64,000 bases of DNA from Paraglaciecola algarum (GCF_021532655.1 NZ_JAKGAS010000002.1:248001-312000), one strand, 5' to 3'. Positions 26,745-37,826 are shown, counted from the stretch's first letter. Notes: generated from the letters alone by a model not told the origin. Numbers and translations: made by a program.

Positions 26745-29576
26745 ATGGACAAAATTGAAGTACGTGGTGCTCGCACCCATAATCTTAAGAACATCAATCT
26801 AGACATTCCCAGAGATAAACTGACAGTTATCACCGGCCTTTCTGGATCAGGCAAATCTTCCTTAGCTTTTGATACCTTGTATGCTGAAGGACAAAGACGT
26901 TATGTGGAGTCTTTATCGGCTTACGCTCGCCAGTTTTTGTCTATGATGGAAAAGCCTGATGTGGATCACATTGAAGGTTTGTCTCCGGCTATTTCAATAG
27001 AGCAAAAATCCACTTCTCATAACCCTCGTTCAACTGTGGGCACTATTACCGAAATATACGATTATTTACGTTTATTGTATGCCCGAGTAGGTGAACCTCG
27101 TTGTCCTGAGCATAATGTGCCGTTAGATGCACAAACAATTAGTCAAATGGTGGATCGTGTTTTAGCTATGCCTGCTGATTGCAAATTAATGTTGTTAGGC
27201 CCAGTGGTTCAAGATCGTAAAGGTGAACACCTTAAAACGTTGGAAAACCTATCGGCACAGGGTTTTATTCGTGCGCGAATTGATGGCAATGTGTGCGACT
27301 TGTCGGATCCTCCTGACTTAGATTTACATAAAAAACACACTATCGAAGTAGTGGTTGACCGCTTTAAAGTCCGTGAAGATTTAAAATTACGTTTGGCAGA
27401 GTCTTTTGAAACTGCACTTAATTTATCTGGCGGTACGGCAAAAGTAGCCTTTATGGATGAACCAGAAAAAGAAGAATTAGTGTTTTCTTCCAATTTTGCT
27501 TGCCCACATTGTGGTTACAGCATGGCTGAATTAGAACCTAGACTGTTTTCATTTAACAACCCTGCTGGAGCCTGCCAAAGTTGTGATGGTTTAGGTACAA
27601 GGCAGTTTTTTGACCCACACCGCGTTATCACTAATGATGAGTTAAGTCTATCTGGTGGAGCCATTCGTGGATGGGACAAACGTAGTTATTATTATTTCCA
27701 GATGTTACAGGCGGTAGCTGATCACTACGGTTTTGACTTAACTAAACCGTATTCTGAGTTAACTGATGAAGCTAAAGATTTAGTGCTAAATGGCAGTAAA
27801 GGAAAGTCTTTAAATTTCAAGTACATCAATGATCGCGGCGACATTATGGAGCGTAAACACCCTTTCGAAGGGATTATTCCTAATATGGAGCGTCGCTACA
27901 AAGAAACTGAGTCAAATGCGGTACGTGAAGAGTTGGCTAAATATTTAAGCCAGCAACATTGCTCAAGTTGTTCAGGCACTCGTTTAAGATTAGAAGCCAG
28001 AAACGTATTTGTCGGTGAAACGCCTTTACATGTGATCACAGACATGTCGATTGCTGAAGCATTAGACTTTTTCAAAAGTGTTAATTTAACCGGTAAACGG
28101 GAAAAAATTGCTGAAAAGATATTTAAAGAAATTAACGACCGTCTAAGCTTTTTGGTAAACGTAGGGCTTAATTATTTATCTTTATCAAGAAGTGCAGACA
28201 CCTTGTCGGGCGGTGAAGCTCAGCGTATTCGACTCGCCAGCCAAATAGGTGCAGGCTTAGTGGGTGTAATGTATGTGTTAGATGAACCATCAATAGGACT
28301 GCATCAAAGAGATAACGAACGATTACTTAAAACACTGATCCATTTACGTGATTTAGGTAATACTGTACTCGTAGTTGAGCATGATGAAGATGCAATTAGA
28401 GCAGCTGATTTTGTATTAGATATTGGCCCAGGTGCTGGGGTACATGGCGGAGAAGTGGTTGCCCAAGGTACCATTGAAGATATTAAGAACAGTGAACATT
28501 CACTAACAGGAAAGTACCTTTCAGGTCGTGAAAAAATTGAAATACCTGCTAAACGTACAGAGATTGACCAAGAAAAATGGATTGAAATAACTGGTGCCTC
28601 TGGAAATAACCTTCAAGACGTCACTTTCCGTGCGCCAATAGGATTAATGACTTGTGTCACAGGGGTTTCAGGTTCGGGTAAATCCACTTTAATTAACGAT
28701 ACTTTTTATAAATTAGCTCACCATGCATTAAATGGTGCGACAACTGGCGAAGCCGCTCCATACAAGAGTATTACGGGTTTGGAATTTATGGACAAGGTGG
28801 TGGATATTGACCAAAGTCCGATTGGCCGTACCCCTCGTTCTAATCCCGCTACTTATGCTGGAATATTTACACCAGTAAGGGAGTTATTTGCTGGCACTCA
28901 AGAAGCTCGCTCGCGCGGTTATAAACCTGGGCGCTTTAGTTTCAATGTGAAAGGTGGACGATGTGAAGCTTGCCAAGGTGACGGTGTAATAAAAGTTGAA
29001 ATGCACTTCTTACCTGATGTGTACGTGCCTTGTGATGTGTGTAAAGGCAAACGATATAACCGTGAAACTTTAGAAATCCAATACAAGGGATTAAACATTC
29101 ATCAAGTTCTAGAAATGACGGTTGAAGAAGCCCGTCCATTTTTTGATGTGATCCCAGCTATTGCCCGTAAATTACAAACCTTGATGGACGTGGGATTATC
29201 ATATGTACGTTTAGGTCAGGCCGCTACTACCTTGTCGGGTGGTGAAGCCCAGCGAGTAAAATTAGCTAAAGAATTGTCTAAACGAGACACAGGTCAAACC
29301 TTGTATATTTTGGATGAACCTACAACAGGGTTACATTTTCACGACATTAAACAATTACTTGAAGTATTACATCGTCTCAGAGATCACGGTAACACTGTGG
29401 TAGTGATTGAACATAATTTAGATGTAGTTAAAACAGCTGATTGGATAGTGGATCTTGGGCCGGAAGGCGGCTCTGGTGGTGGACAAATTATCGCCCAAGG
29501 CACACCAGAACAAGTGGCTGAAGTAGAAGGATCACACACTGCGAGATTCTTAAAACCGTTATTAGAAAAGCGTTAA
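26745..29576 (+). CDS. uvrA: Excinuclease ABC subunit A
   Basis: The damage-recognition ATPase of nucleotide excision repair, 943 residues (Escherichia coli 940). Two ABC modules: Walker [10 protein letters not shown] at 31-39 and GVSGSGKST at about 640-648, with paired signature sequences LSGGEAQRI and [12 protein letters not shown]. Zinc-binding Cys clusters are present (CPHCGYS...CQSCDGLG; a CSSC pair; CEACQGDG...CDVCKGKRY). It would work with UvrB and UvrC encoded elsewhere. I looked for a LexA box (CTG-N10-CAG) in the 200-base intergenic region and saw none convincing. A strong terminator follows. Confidence 0.98.
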   Translation: MDKIEVRGARTHNLKNINLDIPRDKLTVITGLSGSGKSSLAFDTLYAEGQRRYVESLSAYARQFLSMMEKPDVDHIEGLSPAISIEQKSTSHNPRSTVGTITEIYDYLRLLYARVGEPRCPEHNVPLDAQTISQMVDRVLAMPADCKLMLLGPVVQDRKGEHLKTLENLSAQGFIRARIDGNVCDLSDPPDLDLHKKHTIEVVVDRFKVREDLKLRLAESFETALNLSGGTAKVAFMDEPEKEELVFSSNFACPHCGYSMAELEPRLFSFNNPAGACQSCDGLGTRQFFDPHRVITNDELSLSGGAIRGWDKRSYYYFQMLQAVADHYGFDLTKPYSELTDEAKDLVLNGSKGKSLNFKYINDRGDIMERKHPFEGIIPNMERRYKETESNAVREELAKYLSQQHCSSCSGTRLRLEARNVFVGETPLHVITDMSIAEALDFFKSVNLTGKREKIAEKIFKEINDRLSFLVNVGLNYLSLSRSADTLSGGEAQRIRLASQIGAGLVGVMYVLDEPSIGLHQRDNERLLKTLIHLRDLGNTVLVVEHDEDAIRAADFVLDIGPGAGVHGGEVVAQGTIEDIKNSEHSLTGKYLSGREKIEIPAKRTEIDQEKWIEITGASGNNLQDVTFRAPIGLMTCVTGVSGSGKSTLINDTFYKLAHHALNGATTGEAAPYKSITGLEFMDKVVDIDQSPIGRTPRSNPATYAGIFTPVRELFAGTQEARSRGYKPGRFSFNVKGGRCEACQGDGVIKVEMHFLPDVYVPCDVCKGKRYNRETLEIQYKGLNIHQVLEMTVEEARPFFDVIPAIARKLQTLMDVGLSYVRLGQAATTLSGGEAQRVKLAKELSKRDTGQTLYILDEPTTGLHFHDIKQLLEVLHRLRDHGNTVVVIEHNLDVVKTADWIVDLGPEGGSGGGQIIAQGTPEQVAEVEGSHTARFLKPLLEKR

Positions 29577-29600
29577 GTATTGTTTTCCAAAACTTAAAAC

Positions 29601-29630
29601 AAAAAACGCAGCTAACTAGCTGCGTTTTTT
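29601..29630 (+). terminator. Rho-independent terminator of uvrA
   Basis: A 14-bp perfect stem (AAAAAACGCAGCTA/TAGCTGCGTTTTTT) with a two-base centre starts about 25 bases after the uvrA stop codon and ends in six T. It can work in both directions. Confidence 0.92.
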
Positions 29631-29766
29631 AATATACCCTTCATCCTTGAACTGCACATTTGTTGACTATTCTCATTCGCCCCAATCACTTAGTATACTA
29701 AGCTCACGCGGTTTCACTCATTTGTCGTCGCCGTGCAATTCCAATGATTTTGCGTACATAATTCAA
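29631..29766. repeat. Imperfect palindromic intergenic element
   Basis: A segment of about 130 bases with a perfect 14-base palindrome at its centre (CTTAGTATACTAAG, 29692-29705). Its outer arms are related as an imperfect inverted repeat: TATACCCTTCATCCTTGAACTGCAC on the left (broken here: TATACCC, TTCATCC, GAACTGCAC) against GTGCAATTCC, AATGA and TACATA on the right. It contains no reading frame. Form and place suggest a MITE-like or structured-RNA intergenic repeat, but no second copy is seen in this window. Confidence 0.5.
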
Positions 29767-29770
29767 AAGT

Positions 29771-31390
29771 TCACACTTTAAATTGTTTAGTAATGCCTTC
29801 TAAATGTTGAGCTAATTGAGCTAATTCAGAGCTTACGGATGCTAATTCCCGTGAACTTGACGCCGTTTCTTCCGTTCTACGATGAATTTCATCAACGTTA
29901 CTACTGATAGTGGTTGCTACCGCTTGCTGATCACCCGTTGAACGGGCAATTTGATCATTCATGCTAGTGATACGGCTAATAGTTTCTGTAATAACAGCTA
30001 AACTAGAGCCTGCTTTGTTAGCTGTTTCTACGCTATTTGATGCTTGCTCGGTACCTTTAGCCATAACACCAACAGCTGACCGAGCAGCACCTTGCAATTG
30101 CTCGATAGTTTTTTGGATTTGTTCGGTAGATTGTTGGGTTCTAGAAGCCAGTGTGCGCACTTCATCTGCTACAACTGCGAAGCCTCTGCCTTGTTCTCCT
30201 GCTCGTGCTGCTTCAATAGCGGCATTAAGTGCTAATAAGTTAGTTTGTTCGGCTATACCTTTGATGACGTCAAGTACCACGCCCACTTGATTTGAATCAT
30301 CTTCAAGTTTACGTATGACTTCTGCCGTTTCTTCAACATTGGCTGCTAATTCTTGAATGCTATGCACAGTATGGTTTACAACAGATTGACCGTCATCTGC
30401 TGCTGTTGAAGCATCACCCGCTGCATTTGCTGCTTCTGCAGCACTTTCGGCAACTGCATTAACACTCTTACTCATATCGTCAACTGCGTGTTTAGCTTGG
30501 TCTGCTGAACTTTTTTGTACTTCGATAGTTTTATTGGTGGTATCAGTTAGTTGGTTTAAGTTTTGAGCAAGTTGAGAAAGCGGTAAAGAAGAGTTAACAA
30601 CTTCTTTCACTACGCCTTGAAGTTTTTCCATGAATTGATTAAACCAATGGACTAGATCACCAATTTCATCTTGGTTTTTAGATTGTATTCGTACCGTTAA
30701 ATCACCATCTTCTTGAGCTATGTCTTTAAGTGAGTCAACCACTTGTACTATGCTGCCTTTAATACCATTTACGATTGGAATGGCGGTGGCGAACAACAAC
30801 ACTATGGTGATTAATGCCATTATCACGCCTACCATAATCATAGACTGACCACTTTCACCAACACCTTTAATATCGGTTTGAAATGCTTCAATTCGTGAAT
30901 TTTTAAATGATGTTAGAGTGGCTACAGCGTCATCATAATTTTTATTCATTTCTGCTGATAACTGACCCAGCTTAGAAAAATCTGCCGTGCCGTTTACCAT
31001 AGATTCCGAAACTGAATAGGCAAGTTCAAAGTATGCACCAAATGAAGAGGAAATTTTGTTTACTTCTATACTGAGATTCGGATCGATATTTTTAATATTA
31101 TTCAATGAAGAGGATGTTTCTTCGGCATAAAGTTTAGCATTGTCTAATGCTTCTTCGTCTCCTGTTGTAACCGCTACGCTTAAGGTATCTTTTACCTTTT
31201 CCATTTTTACTAAAGCACTTTTGGTTTCATCCAAGGCGGGATATTGCACTTCGATAATATTTTCAAGTGAATCAACATTATTTAAAGCGGTGGTGGTAGT
31301 GATAGCTAAATAAACTAAAAAAGCGACAGTACCAATAATAGGGATAAGAAATAATTTTTTCGCAATAGACATTTTGGTCAAAAAGTTCAT
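29771..31390 (-). CDS. Methyl-accepting chemotaxis protein
   Basis: A 539-residue inner-membrane chemoreceptor. TM1 at about residues 11-31 and TM2 at about 182-206 enclose a helical periplasmic sensor of about 150 residues (four-helix bundle type). HAMP follows (about 206-260), then the cytoplasmic signalling domain with the highly conserved hairpin tip ([35 protein letters not shown] region, seen between about 375 and 410). There is no C-terminal pentapeptide for CheR docking. The ligand is unknown. It stands alone, with no chemotaxis genes next to it. Confidence 0.95.
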   Translation of the reverse strand: MNFLTKMSIAKKLFLIPIIGTVAFLVYLAITTTTALNNVDSLENIIEVQYPALDETKSALVKMEKVKDTLSVAVTTGDEEALDNAKLYAEETSSSLNNIKNIDPNLSIEVNKISSSFGAYFELAYSVSESMVNGTADFSKLGQLSAEMNKNYDDAVATLTSFKNSRIEAFQTDIKGVGESGQSMIMVGVIMALITIVLLFATAIPIVNGIKGSIVQVVDSLKDIAQEDGDLTVRIQSKNQDEIGDLVHWFNQFMEKLQGVVKEVVNSSLPLSQLAQNLNQLTDTTNKTIEVQKSSADQAKHAVDDMSKSVNAVAESAAEAANAAGDASTAADDGQSVVNHTVHSIQELAANVEETAEVIRKLEDDSNQVGVVLDVIKGIAEQTNLLALNAAIEAARAGEQGRGFAVVADEVRTLASRTQQSTEQIQKTIEQLQGAARSAVGVMAKGTEQASNSVETANKAGSSLAVITETISRITSMNDQIARSTGDQQAVATTISSNVDEIHRRTEETASSSRELASVSSELAQLAQHLEGITKQFKV

Positions 31391-31517
31391 CGAGTTATCT
31401 TTCCTGTATTAATTACAACTTTCAGCGCACCTATCACTCAAATGACTGCATCTAAAACATGAGTATAGACAAGATAACTAATGTTTTAACACTAAGTAAC
31501 GAATTTTGCTAAATATT

Positions 31518-32003
31518 TTAGCCATCATAGGGGCTAATTTTAATTCCTGCCAATGAATAACCTACCGTCGCTAAATCACCTTGCCATGATTTTGTGGACA
31601 AAGTTCCGGTTACCCATACTGCATCTTGTATATTATGTATCGGCACACCTTTTGAAAACTTCACATAGACTATCTGATTAGCTGGTGGTGGTGGTACATG
31701 AATACATGCGCCAAAATAGGGAACCAGTAAAAATTCTGTAGTATTTAGGTTATCTCCCTCAAGAGGCACAACAAATCCTGGAATTTTTACTAATTTATTA
31801 TCTAAGGTTTTTACTATGGGTGCATCCACACCCAATTGCATCATAGAACCGTCGTGGCTTAATTCTGCCTCTGGGGCCACGTAATTTTTAGGCACCATAT
31901 CTTCCCAAAACAATTCTACAGGTTCATTTGCTTGACTTGCAAAGCATACAAATATTGAGAACAGTGCGATTAATTTACTTATTTTAATATTTATTGTGGT
32001 CAT
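31518..32003 (-). CDS. DUF3299-like exported protein
   Basis: A 161-residue exported protein: signal peptide of about 25 residues (LIALFSIFVCFASQA). The rest is typical of DUF3299: ELFWEDMVP, then KIPGFVVPLEGDN, EFLLVPYFGACIHVPPPPANQ and VTGTL near the end. The GACIHVPPPPANQ block is strongly conserved in that family and may bind metal through Cys and His; the function is not established. Its start overlaps the stop of the MFS gene by four bases (ATGA), so both are probably used together. Confidence 0.82.
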   Translation of the reverse strand: MTTINIKISKLIALFSIFVCFASQANEPVELFWEDMVPKNYVAPEAELSHDGSMMQLGVDAPIVKTLDNKLVKIPGFVVPLEGDNLNTTEFLLVPYFGACIHVPPPPANQIVYVKFSKGVPIHNIQDAVWVTGTLSTKSWQGDLATVGYSLAGIKISPYDG

Positions 32004-33208
32004 GATTTATTGTTTACCCAAGATAGAGGGTTTTTTATTACTTCATTTCCCGTAGCGGGACTATTTGGTATGTTAAGAGCTAAAAATAATGAACACACTG
32101 CAAATCCGGTGCCTATATAAAAAACTAATACAGGGGAAGTTAACCAAATAATACCAAGCAATGCTGGAATAATGACCGCTGCCACATGATTAATAGTAAA
32201 GCTCACCGCTGCCGTTGAAGCAATGTCTTTAGGATCGGCTATTTTTTGGAAGTAAGTTTTTATCGCAATCGCTATAGCAAAAAATAAATGGTCGATGATA
32301 TAAATTCCAGCTGCTAGGTTGGAGTTATCAACTAACGCATAACTAGAAAATACAAAAATAAGTCCAATATATTCGATAGTAAGCGCTCGCCTTTCTCCTA
32401 CCTTACTTATCCATTGGCCAATTTTAGGCGCAAACAGTAGGTTAAATATATAATTAACCATGAAAAGTAGACTTATGTCACCAACTGAGTAGCCGAACTT
32501 TTCGACCATCATAAAAGAAGCAAACACCATGAATATTTGTCTTCTAGCTCCGCTAAAAAACACCAATGCATAATATAGCCAATACCGTTTGCGTATCAGT
32601 AATTGTTTATGCTGAACTGAACCGTGATTGAAGGTGTCAAAACTTGTCCACATGAAGAGCACTATAATTAGGCCTACACCGCCGGCCAACATGTACATAG
32701 TTAAATATGAATACCCTATCCATTCCATCACTATCCATACTGAGCCATAAGCTAATAAAGAGGCAAAGCTTTTGACAGCAAGTTGTTTGCCCATAAAGTG
32801 TGCAGTTTGGTCTTTTGGGATCCATTGTAATGTCAGAGATTGGTTAATGGTTTCAAAATAATGGAAACCAATCGACATCAACACAGTCGTGCAATACAAA
32901 CCTAACTCGAAAGGGAGCCAACCTGTTAGGGCGACACCTATACACATTATGGCCAATGAAATTAGAGCTAACATTTGTTCTTTAATGACTAGTAATAAAA
33001 ACACCGCAGTAAAGGCTAAAAATCCAGGTACTTCTCGCAAACTTTGTAATATGCCAATTTCGGCACCCGTAAATTGAGCTTTTTCCACCGCAAAATTATT
33101 TAGCAATGCATTCCAAATAGAAAACACCAAAGGCATAACAAATGCCATAACTAAAAGTAATAACTGGGGATTTTGTTTAAGTGATGAAAATGAGGTGGTT
33201 CGGAACAT
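32000..33208 (-). CDS. MFS transporter coupled to a DUF3299-like protein
   Basis: A 402-residue protein with about 12 hydrophobic helices and MFS character (NAEIGILQSLREVPGF-type loop after helix 1, with sequence TGAEIGILQSLREVPGF). The usual motif A is weak. Charged residues inside helices are few. The helices around FGYSVGDISLLFMVNYIFNLLFAP match the start of the second MFS half. The substrate cannot be inferred. The gene lies upstream of and overlaps the DUF3299-like gene, so the pair may transport and process one compound or metal. Confidence 0.83.
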   Translation of the reverse strand: MFRTTSFSSLKQNPQLLLLVMAFVMPLVFSIWNALLNNFAVEKAQFTGAEIGILQSLREVPGFLAFTAVFLLLVIKEQMLALISLAIMCIGVALTGWLPFELGLYCTTVLMSIGFHYFETINQSLTLQWIPKDQTAHFMGKQLAVKSFASLLAYGSVWIVMEWIGYSYLTMYMLAGGVGLIIVLFMWTSFDTFNHGSVQHKQLLIRKRYWLYYALVFFSGARRQIFMVFASFMMVEKFGYSVGDISLLFMVNYIFNLLFAPKIGQWISKVGERRALTIEYIGLIFVFSSYALVDNSNLAAGIYIIDHLFFAIAIAIKTYFQKIADPKDIASTAAVSFTINHVAAVIIPALLGIIWLTSPVLVFYIGTGFAVCSLFLALNIPNSPATGNEVIKNPLSWVNNKS

Positions 33209-33358
33209 AATAAGACCTTAGATAATCAAACTTATTGTGCCATAGAGATGAATGAAAAACACTCTTGTACCAGTAGGTAGTTTGACGATTCAGGCTTTAA
33301 AAACGCTTTATTGATAAGTCTCAATGTTGGTTTGCTAAAAACTTGGGCTATAAAATGC

Positions 33359-33379
33359 CTCGTTTTTTAATTTAACGAG
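33359..33379 (-). terminator. Hairpin at the end of the binding-protein gene
   Basis: CTCGTT and AACGAG form a 6-bp stem that includes the stop codon region, followed on the minus strand by GCATTTTAT. It is a weak but plausible terminator. Confidence 0.5.
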
Positions 33380-34283
33380 CGTTTTTAATTGAATACCACA
33401 ATTCTGGTTTATCTAAGGGCGTGGCTGGGGTCATATTCAAGTTTGGAAGGTTAAAAATTTTACGTTTAGGCAGGTGACTTTTTTCGATAATGTCACTGTA
33501 GTAACGATTAAATATTTTATCAAAAGAGCCGTCTTTTATGGCATTGGTTAAACCTAATTGAATTATGTCATGCAATTTTTGATTGTCTTTGCGTACAAAA
33601 AAATAAATAGCTAAGGGGTAACGAATTGCTATGTGCTGGTCGATGGCTAAGTCTAAATCTTCGATGACGTTTTTTTCGTGCCATATTTCTAAAATAGAAC
33701 GTGGAAAATAGTCAATGCGCTTTGCATTAAGCATGCGTAATAGGCCATCAGCTCCGGTTGCGGTTTCTATGTGAAAGCCTTGGCTTTTAAGTAATGTAGT
33801 ATCAGGCCAACTTCTGCCTTGTCCGCCTATATATGACTTAAGTTTTTCTACTTGGTTAACATCGGCAAACATATTTACATTATCTGGATGCACAAACATT
33901 AGCCTGAGTCCAATCAAGCCTTTAAATAATGGAATTCGAATAGGCAATAATTCCCTTTCTCTACTCGCATTCGTGGTATACCAGTGAGCATCGTAATAAC
34001 CTTCGTTCATTAGTATTAGGCTACGATCTTGCTCAATACTGGCCGGAATCCGAATGGTTTTTACCGTATATGGTGTACTTGATTTTTGCAGAGCTAAATT
34101 AAATAGTTCGTAAAAGTATTCAGTATTCTTTTTGTATAGCGGATCTATGTTAGAGCTTTTAGCATACTTAACCTGTAATTCTGGTTGCTGTGCCTCTGCA
34201 GCACTGATCGCTAAGCCAAGTAAAGCACTTTGGCATAAGATGAATACAATGACATACTTGATTTTTGACCAAAAATTATTCAT
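33372..34283 (-). CDS. Periplasmic substrate-binding-domain protein
   Basis: A 303-residue exported protein with a signal peptide (VIVFILCQSALLGLAISAAEA). The fold resembles type II periplasmic-binding proteins, with repeated segments GYYDAHWYTTNASRERELLPI, GLIGLRLMFVHPDN and a DGLLRMLNAKRIDYFP hinge region. The C-terminal DGSFDKIFNRYYSDII is characteristic. A GTG at 34292 is also in frame but the AGGGAGA site is too close to it; the 34283 ATG has the right spacing. Like the gene at 16779 it has no transporter partner nearby. Possibly a sensor or a relic binding protein. Confidence 0.75.
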   Translation of the reverse strand: MNNFWSKIKYVIVFILCQSALLGLAISAAEAQQPELQVKYAKSSNIDPLYKKNTEYFYELFNLALQKSSTPYTVKTIRIPASIEQDRSLILMNEGYYDAHWYTTNASRERELLPIRIPLFKGLIGLRLMFVHPDNVNMFADVNQVEKLKSYIGGQGRSWPDTTLLKSQGFHIETATGADGLLRMLNAKRIDYFPRSILEIWHEKNVIEDLDLAIDQHIAIRYPLAIYFFVRKDNQKLHDIIQLGLTNAIKDGSFDKIFNRYYSDIIEKSHLPKRKIFNLPNLNMTPATPLDKPELWYSIKNAR

Positions 34284-34397
34284 TGGTTGCACTCTCCCTG
34301 AGTTTTCTACCCTAAAACAATCTAAGTGTAGCTCAAGACAGTTTTACAACAATGATACTTTTGTCTAGTTTTTGCACAGTTGAGACCTAGTAGAATA

Positions 34398-34418
34398 GGC
34401 GCTAAACAGTTCAGCGCC
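34398..34418 (-). terminator. Terminator-like hairpin downstream of fbp
   Basis: GGCGCT and AGCGCC form a 6-bp GC-rich stem with a 9-base loop, just beyond the fbp stop codon. The following minus-strand sequence is only moderately T-rich (TATTCTACT). Confidence 0.5.
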
Positions 34419-34435
34419 AATTTCTTTATTACTTA

Positions 34436-35401
34436 TTACGAGTATTCTAGACAGGTTTCAACTTCACCCTTAGAGCCTATTAAAACAGGGACTCTCTGGT
34501 GTATATCAGTTGGCATGACTTCCATTATTCGGCCATCTCCAGTATTGGCTAAACCACCTGCTTGTTCTACTAAAAAAGCCATAGGGTTAGCTTCATATAA
34601 TAAGCGTAATTTTCCTGGCTTATCTGGCTCTCTGGCATCTTGTGGATACATGAATATTCCACCTCGACATAGTACTCGGTGAATGTCGCCAACCATAGCG
34701 GCAACCCAACGCATGTTAAAGTTTTTCTCTCTTGGGCCTTCTTTACCAGCTAATAAATCACTAATATAATTTTGAATGTGTGGTTGCCAATGGCGTTGAT
34801 TCGAGGCGTTAATTGAAAACTCAGAGGTTTGTTCAGGCACTTTAATATTGGCAGTAGTTAACAAGAAACCACCATGAGTTTTATCTAAAGTGTAAATATG
34901 TGTACCTTTACCTGTCGTTAAGGCAAGCATAGTTGATGGGCCATAAAGTACATAACCTGCCGCAACTGCCTGAGTGCCAGGCTGTAAAAATGCAGAGGGA
35001 TCATCGGGCTCCATCCACTGCGGCGCATGGGTAATTGAAAATATGGTGCCAATTAAGCTATTGATATCTGTATTAGAGGAACCATCTAGCGGGTCAAAAC
35101 TAACTAAATAATTACCATTTGGGTTACAACCGACTACGTCATCTTCCTCTTCAGAAGAAATAGCTTTTACATAGCCAGATTCGCTCAAAATATCTTTTAA
35201 AATTTGGTTAGATATTACATCTAATTTTTTTTGAGTTTCACCTTGTACATTTTCACTCAAGGTAGAACCTAACACACCTGCTAATGCTCCTTGGCTTACC
35301 CGGAAAGATATTTCCTTGCAGCCAGCTAATATTGTTCTTAATAATAATATTAGCTCCATTGGAGCGCCATCATCTTGAAGTTGTGAGTTGAGTCTCTTCA
35401 T
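34436..35401 (-). CDS. fbp: Fructose-1,6-bisphosphatase, class 1
   Basis: The gluconeogenic phosphatase that converts fructose 1,6-bisphosphate to fructose 6-phosphate; 321 residues. Metal-site residues are in SSEEEDD (about 92-98) and in the class 1 hallmark [11 protein letters not shown] (about 114-124). [20 protein letters not shown] and [23 protein letters not shown] are further family blocks. AAGG precedes the ATG. Divergent from mpl; the same fbp-mpl divergent arrangement is common in gammaproteobacteria. Confidence 0.97.
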   Translation of the reverse strand: MKRLNSQLQDDGAPMELILLLRTILAGCKEISFRVSQGALAGVLGSTLSENVQGETQKKLDVISNQILKDILSESGYVKAISSEEEDDVVGCNPNGNYLVSFDPLDGSSNTDINSLIGTIFSITHAPQWMEPDDPSAFLQPGTQAVAAGYVLYGPSTMLALTTGKGTHIYTLDKTHGGFLLTTANIKVPEQTSEFSINASNQRHWQPHIQNYISDLLAGKEGPREKNFNMRWVAAMVGDIHRVLCRGGIFMYPQDAREPDKPGKLRLLYEANPMAFLVEQAGGLANTGDGRIMEVMPTDIHQRVPVLIGSKGEVETCLEYS

Positions 35402-35648
35402 TGATTCTTACCTTATTATTGTAGGGGATTGTATTAAACGACTGGTTTTTCTTATTATTTTTGTCGTCATTCACAGTTATTGTACCTGCAAATAAAAAGA
35501 ATCTCTGTAACCGAATCGCATTCTTTATAACCAAAGGTCAGCATATGCAGTGTTTGTATAGTAAATTTATACTTTTTTACATTCAAGATTGGGTTCAGCA
35601 TTATTGTTCTGATAATCTAACCCTATTCATTTTTTAAATTGGCAGTTT

Positions 35649-37007
35649 ATGCACCTACATATATTAGGTATTTGCGGTACGTTTATGGGTGGCATTGCTG
35701 CTATCGCTAAAGCTATGGGGCACAAGGTAACTGGCTCGGACGCTAATGTATATCCACCTATGAGTACTCAGTTAGAATCATTAGGTATTGAACTATTTGA
35801 AGGGTATGACGTCAGTCAGTTTTCACCGGAACCGGACATAGTGGTGATTGGTAATGCTCTGTCTCGCGGCAATCAGGCCGTTGAATATGTATTAGATAGA
35901 AATCTACCTTACATTAGTGGCCCACAGTGGTTATTAGAAAATGTACTTAAAGATCGCTGGGTCGTGGCTGTTTCGGGAACTCATGGTAAAACCAGTACCT
36001 CAAGTATGTTGGCTTGGATATTAGAATATGCGGATTTAGAACCGGGGTTTTTAATTGGCGGTCTTCCACAAAATTTCGATGTGTCGGCTAGATTGGGAAA
36101 AAGCCCATTTTTTGTAATAGAAGCGGATGAATACGACAGTGCCTTTTTTGATAAACGTTCTAAATTTGTCCACTATCGTCCTCGTACCTTGATATTAAAT
36201 AATTTAGAGTTTGATCACGCTGATATTTTTGATTCATTGGCTGATATTCAAAAACAATTTCATCATTTGTTACGCATGGTGCCTAATAATGGCTTAGTAC
36301 TTTATCCAAAAGCAGATACAAATTTAACCCGAGTATTAGATATGGGGTGTTGGACACCTGTTCAATCTACCGGGGGGGATTGGCAGGTTAGTAATGCAAA
36401 ACCTGATGGCTCTCAATTTGATGTGTTATTTAAAGGTCAAAACTGTGGAACTGTTAATTGGGATTTGTTGGGCGAGCATAATGTCAATAATGCACTGATG
36501 GCCATTGCGGCAGCGCAACATTGTGGTGTGAAAAGTGGTATAGCCATTCAAGCCTTGGCGGATTTTGTCAACGTTAAACGCCGCATGGAAATTAAAGCAA
36601 AAATTAACGATATTACCTTATACGATGATTTTGCTCACCATCCTACCGCCATTGCTACCACTATTAATGGACTGCGAGCTAAAGTGGGGAAAGGTAGAGT
36701 TTTAGCTGTGCTAGAACCTAGATCTAACACCATGAAAATGGGTGTGCACAAAGATACGCTAGCTGAATCTTGGCAACAAGCCGATCAGGTATTCATTTTC
36801 GAGCCCACTAGTTTAACTTGGTCAATGGGAGACTTGTTAGCTCAAAGTGAAGTGACAGCGTTGTTGTATAAAGATATGCAAATATTAATAAAATCTCTCG
36901 TCTCATATGCCCAACCAGGTGATCATATTTTGATTATGAGTAATGGTAGTTTTGGTGGGATCCACGATTTATTAGAAAAGGCATTAACGAACAAGTTTCA
37001 ACCTTAG
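35649..37007 (+). CDS. mpl: UDP-N-acetylmuramate:L-alanyl-gamma-D-glutamyl-meso-diaminopimelate ligase
   Basis: A murein-recycling ligase that attaches the recovered tripeptide to UDP-MurNAc; 452 residues (Escherichia coli Mpl 457). It opens with the Rossmann-type HLHILGICGTFMGGIA, which is distinctive for Mpl over MurC. The ATP P-loop is SGTHGKTSTSSMLAW (about 113-127). EADEYDSAFFDKRSKFVHY and the DDFAHHPTAI signature of Mur ligases follow. LEPRSNTMKMG is Mpl-typical. Divergent from fbp; the next genes in the same direction are unrelated hydrolases. Confidence 0.96.
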   Translation: MHLHILGICGTFMGGIAAIAKAMGHKVTGSDANVYPPMSTQLESLGIELFEGYDVSQFSPEPDIVVIGNALSRGNQAVEYVLDRNLPYISGPQWLLENVLKDRWVVAVSGTHGKTSTSSMLAWILEYADLEPGFLIGGLPQNFDVSARLGKSPFFVIEADEYDSAFFDKRSKFVHYRPRTLILNNLEFDHADIFDSLADIQKQFHHLLRMVPNNGLVLYPKADTNLTRVLDMGCWTPVQSTGGDWQVSNAKPDGSQFDVLFKGQNCGTVNWDLLGEHNVNNALMAIAAAQHCGVKSGIAIQALADFVNVKRRMEIKAKINDITLYDDFAHHPTAIATTINGLRAKVGKGRVLAVLEPRSNTMKMGVHKDTLAESWQQADQVFIFEPTSLTWSMGDLLAQSEVTALLYKDMQILIKSLVSYAQPGDHILIMSNGSFGGIHDLLEKALTNKFQP

Positions 37008-37040
37008 TCAGTTTAAAAAACATTAAAATAAGTGAAAAAT

Positions 37041-37817
37041 ATGAAATTAAATAGATTTTTATTTGGGGTTAGCGTTTCGCTTATCAGTTTTCAAGTGATG
37101 AGTTGGGGGCAAACAGGGCACAGAGTAACGGGCGCAATCGCCGAGCAATATTTATCACCTAACACTCAAGCGGCAATTGCAAACCTAATACCTAGTGAAG
37201 ATTTGGCTGAGGTGTCAACTTATGCCGATGAAATGCGGTCTGATCCTAGTGAATTTTGGCAAAAAACCTCAAGTCCCTGGCATTATGTTAATGTACATAA
37301 GGGTTATAGTTACCAACATGATAAAGCGCCAACTGAAGGCGATGCAGTCACAGCGTTAGCTAAGTTTTCTAAACAGTTAACAAGTAACACAACTAGCATC
37401 GAAGACAAACAATTAGCCTTAAAGTTTATTGTGCATATTATTGGTGATTTACATCAACCTTTTCATAGTGGCACAAGCGAAGATAGAGGTGGGAATACAG
37501 TTAAGGTAAAATTTTTCTGGGAAGATTCAAACATACACAGGGTATGGGATTCTGGATTAATTGATCGACAAAAGTTGTCCTACAGTGAATGGGCTAGCCG
37601 TTTAAGCAAAAAAATATCTAAACAACAAGCCAGCCAATGGATGAATGCCGACCCGTTAGTATGGGTTGCAGAAAGTGCTCAAATAAGGCAAGGTTTGTAT
37701 CCTAAAGATGATGAATTGTCGTGGGATTACCAATACCAGCACTTACCTACGCTGAAGCAACGTTTGCAAATGGGTGGTGTGCGAATTGCTGCTTATTTGA
37801 ATCACCTATTTAAGTAG
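37041..37817 (+). CDS. Exported S1/P1-type nuclease
   Basis: A 258-residue zinc-dependent endonuclease of the S1/P1 family that cuts single-stranded DNA or RNA and removes 3' phosphates. A signal peptide of about 18 residues is followed directly by Trp in SWGQTGHRV: in this family the N-terminal Trp of the mature protein is a zinc ligand. Other ligands are visible in EVSTYADEMRSD, HYVNV, KFIVHIIGDLHQPFH and GGNTVKVKFF, and in NIHRVWDSGLI. A GTG at 37032 is in frame; I chose the ATG at 37041 as the more usual signal-peptide start. Only 9 bases separate it from the phosphatase gene that follows, so both probably serve phosphate scavenging. Confidence 0.9.
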   Translation: MKLNRFLFGVSVSLISFQVMSWGQTGHRVTGAIAEQYLSPNTQAAIANLIPSEDLAEVSTYADEMRSDPSEFWQKTSSPWHYVNVHKGYSYQHDKAPTEGDAVTALAKFSKQLTSNTTSIEDKQLALKFIVHIIGDLHQPFHSGTSEDRGGNTVKVKFFWEDSNIHRVWDSGLIDRQKLSYSEWASRLSKKISKQQASQWMNADPLVWVAESAQIRQGLYPKDDELSWDYQYQHLPTLKQRLQMGGVRIAAYLNHLFK

Positions 37818-37826
37818 TTGTTTTAA

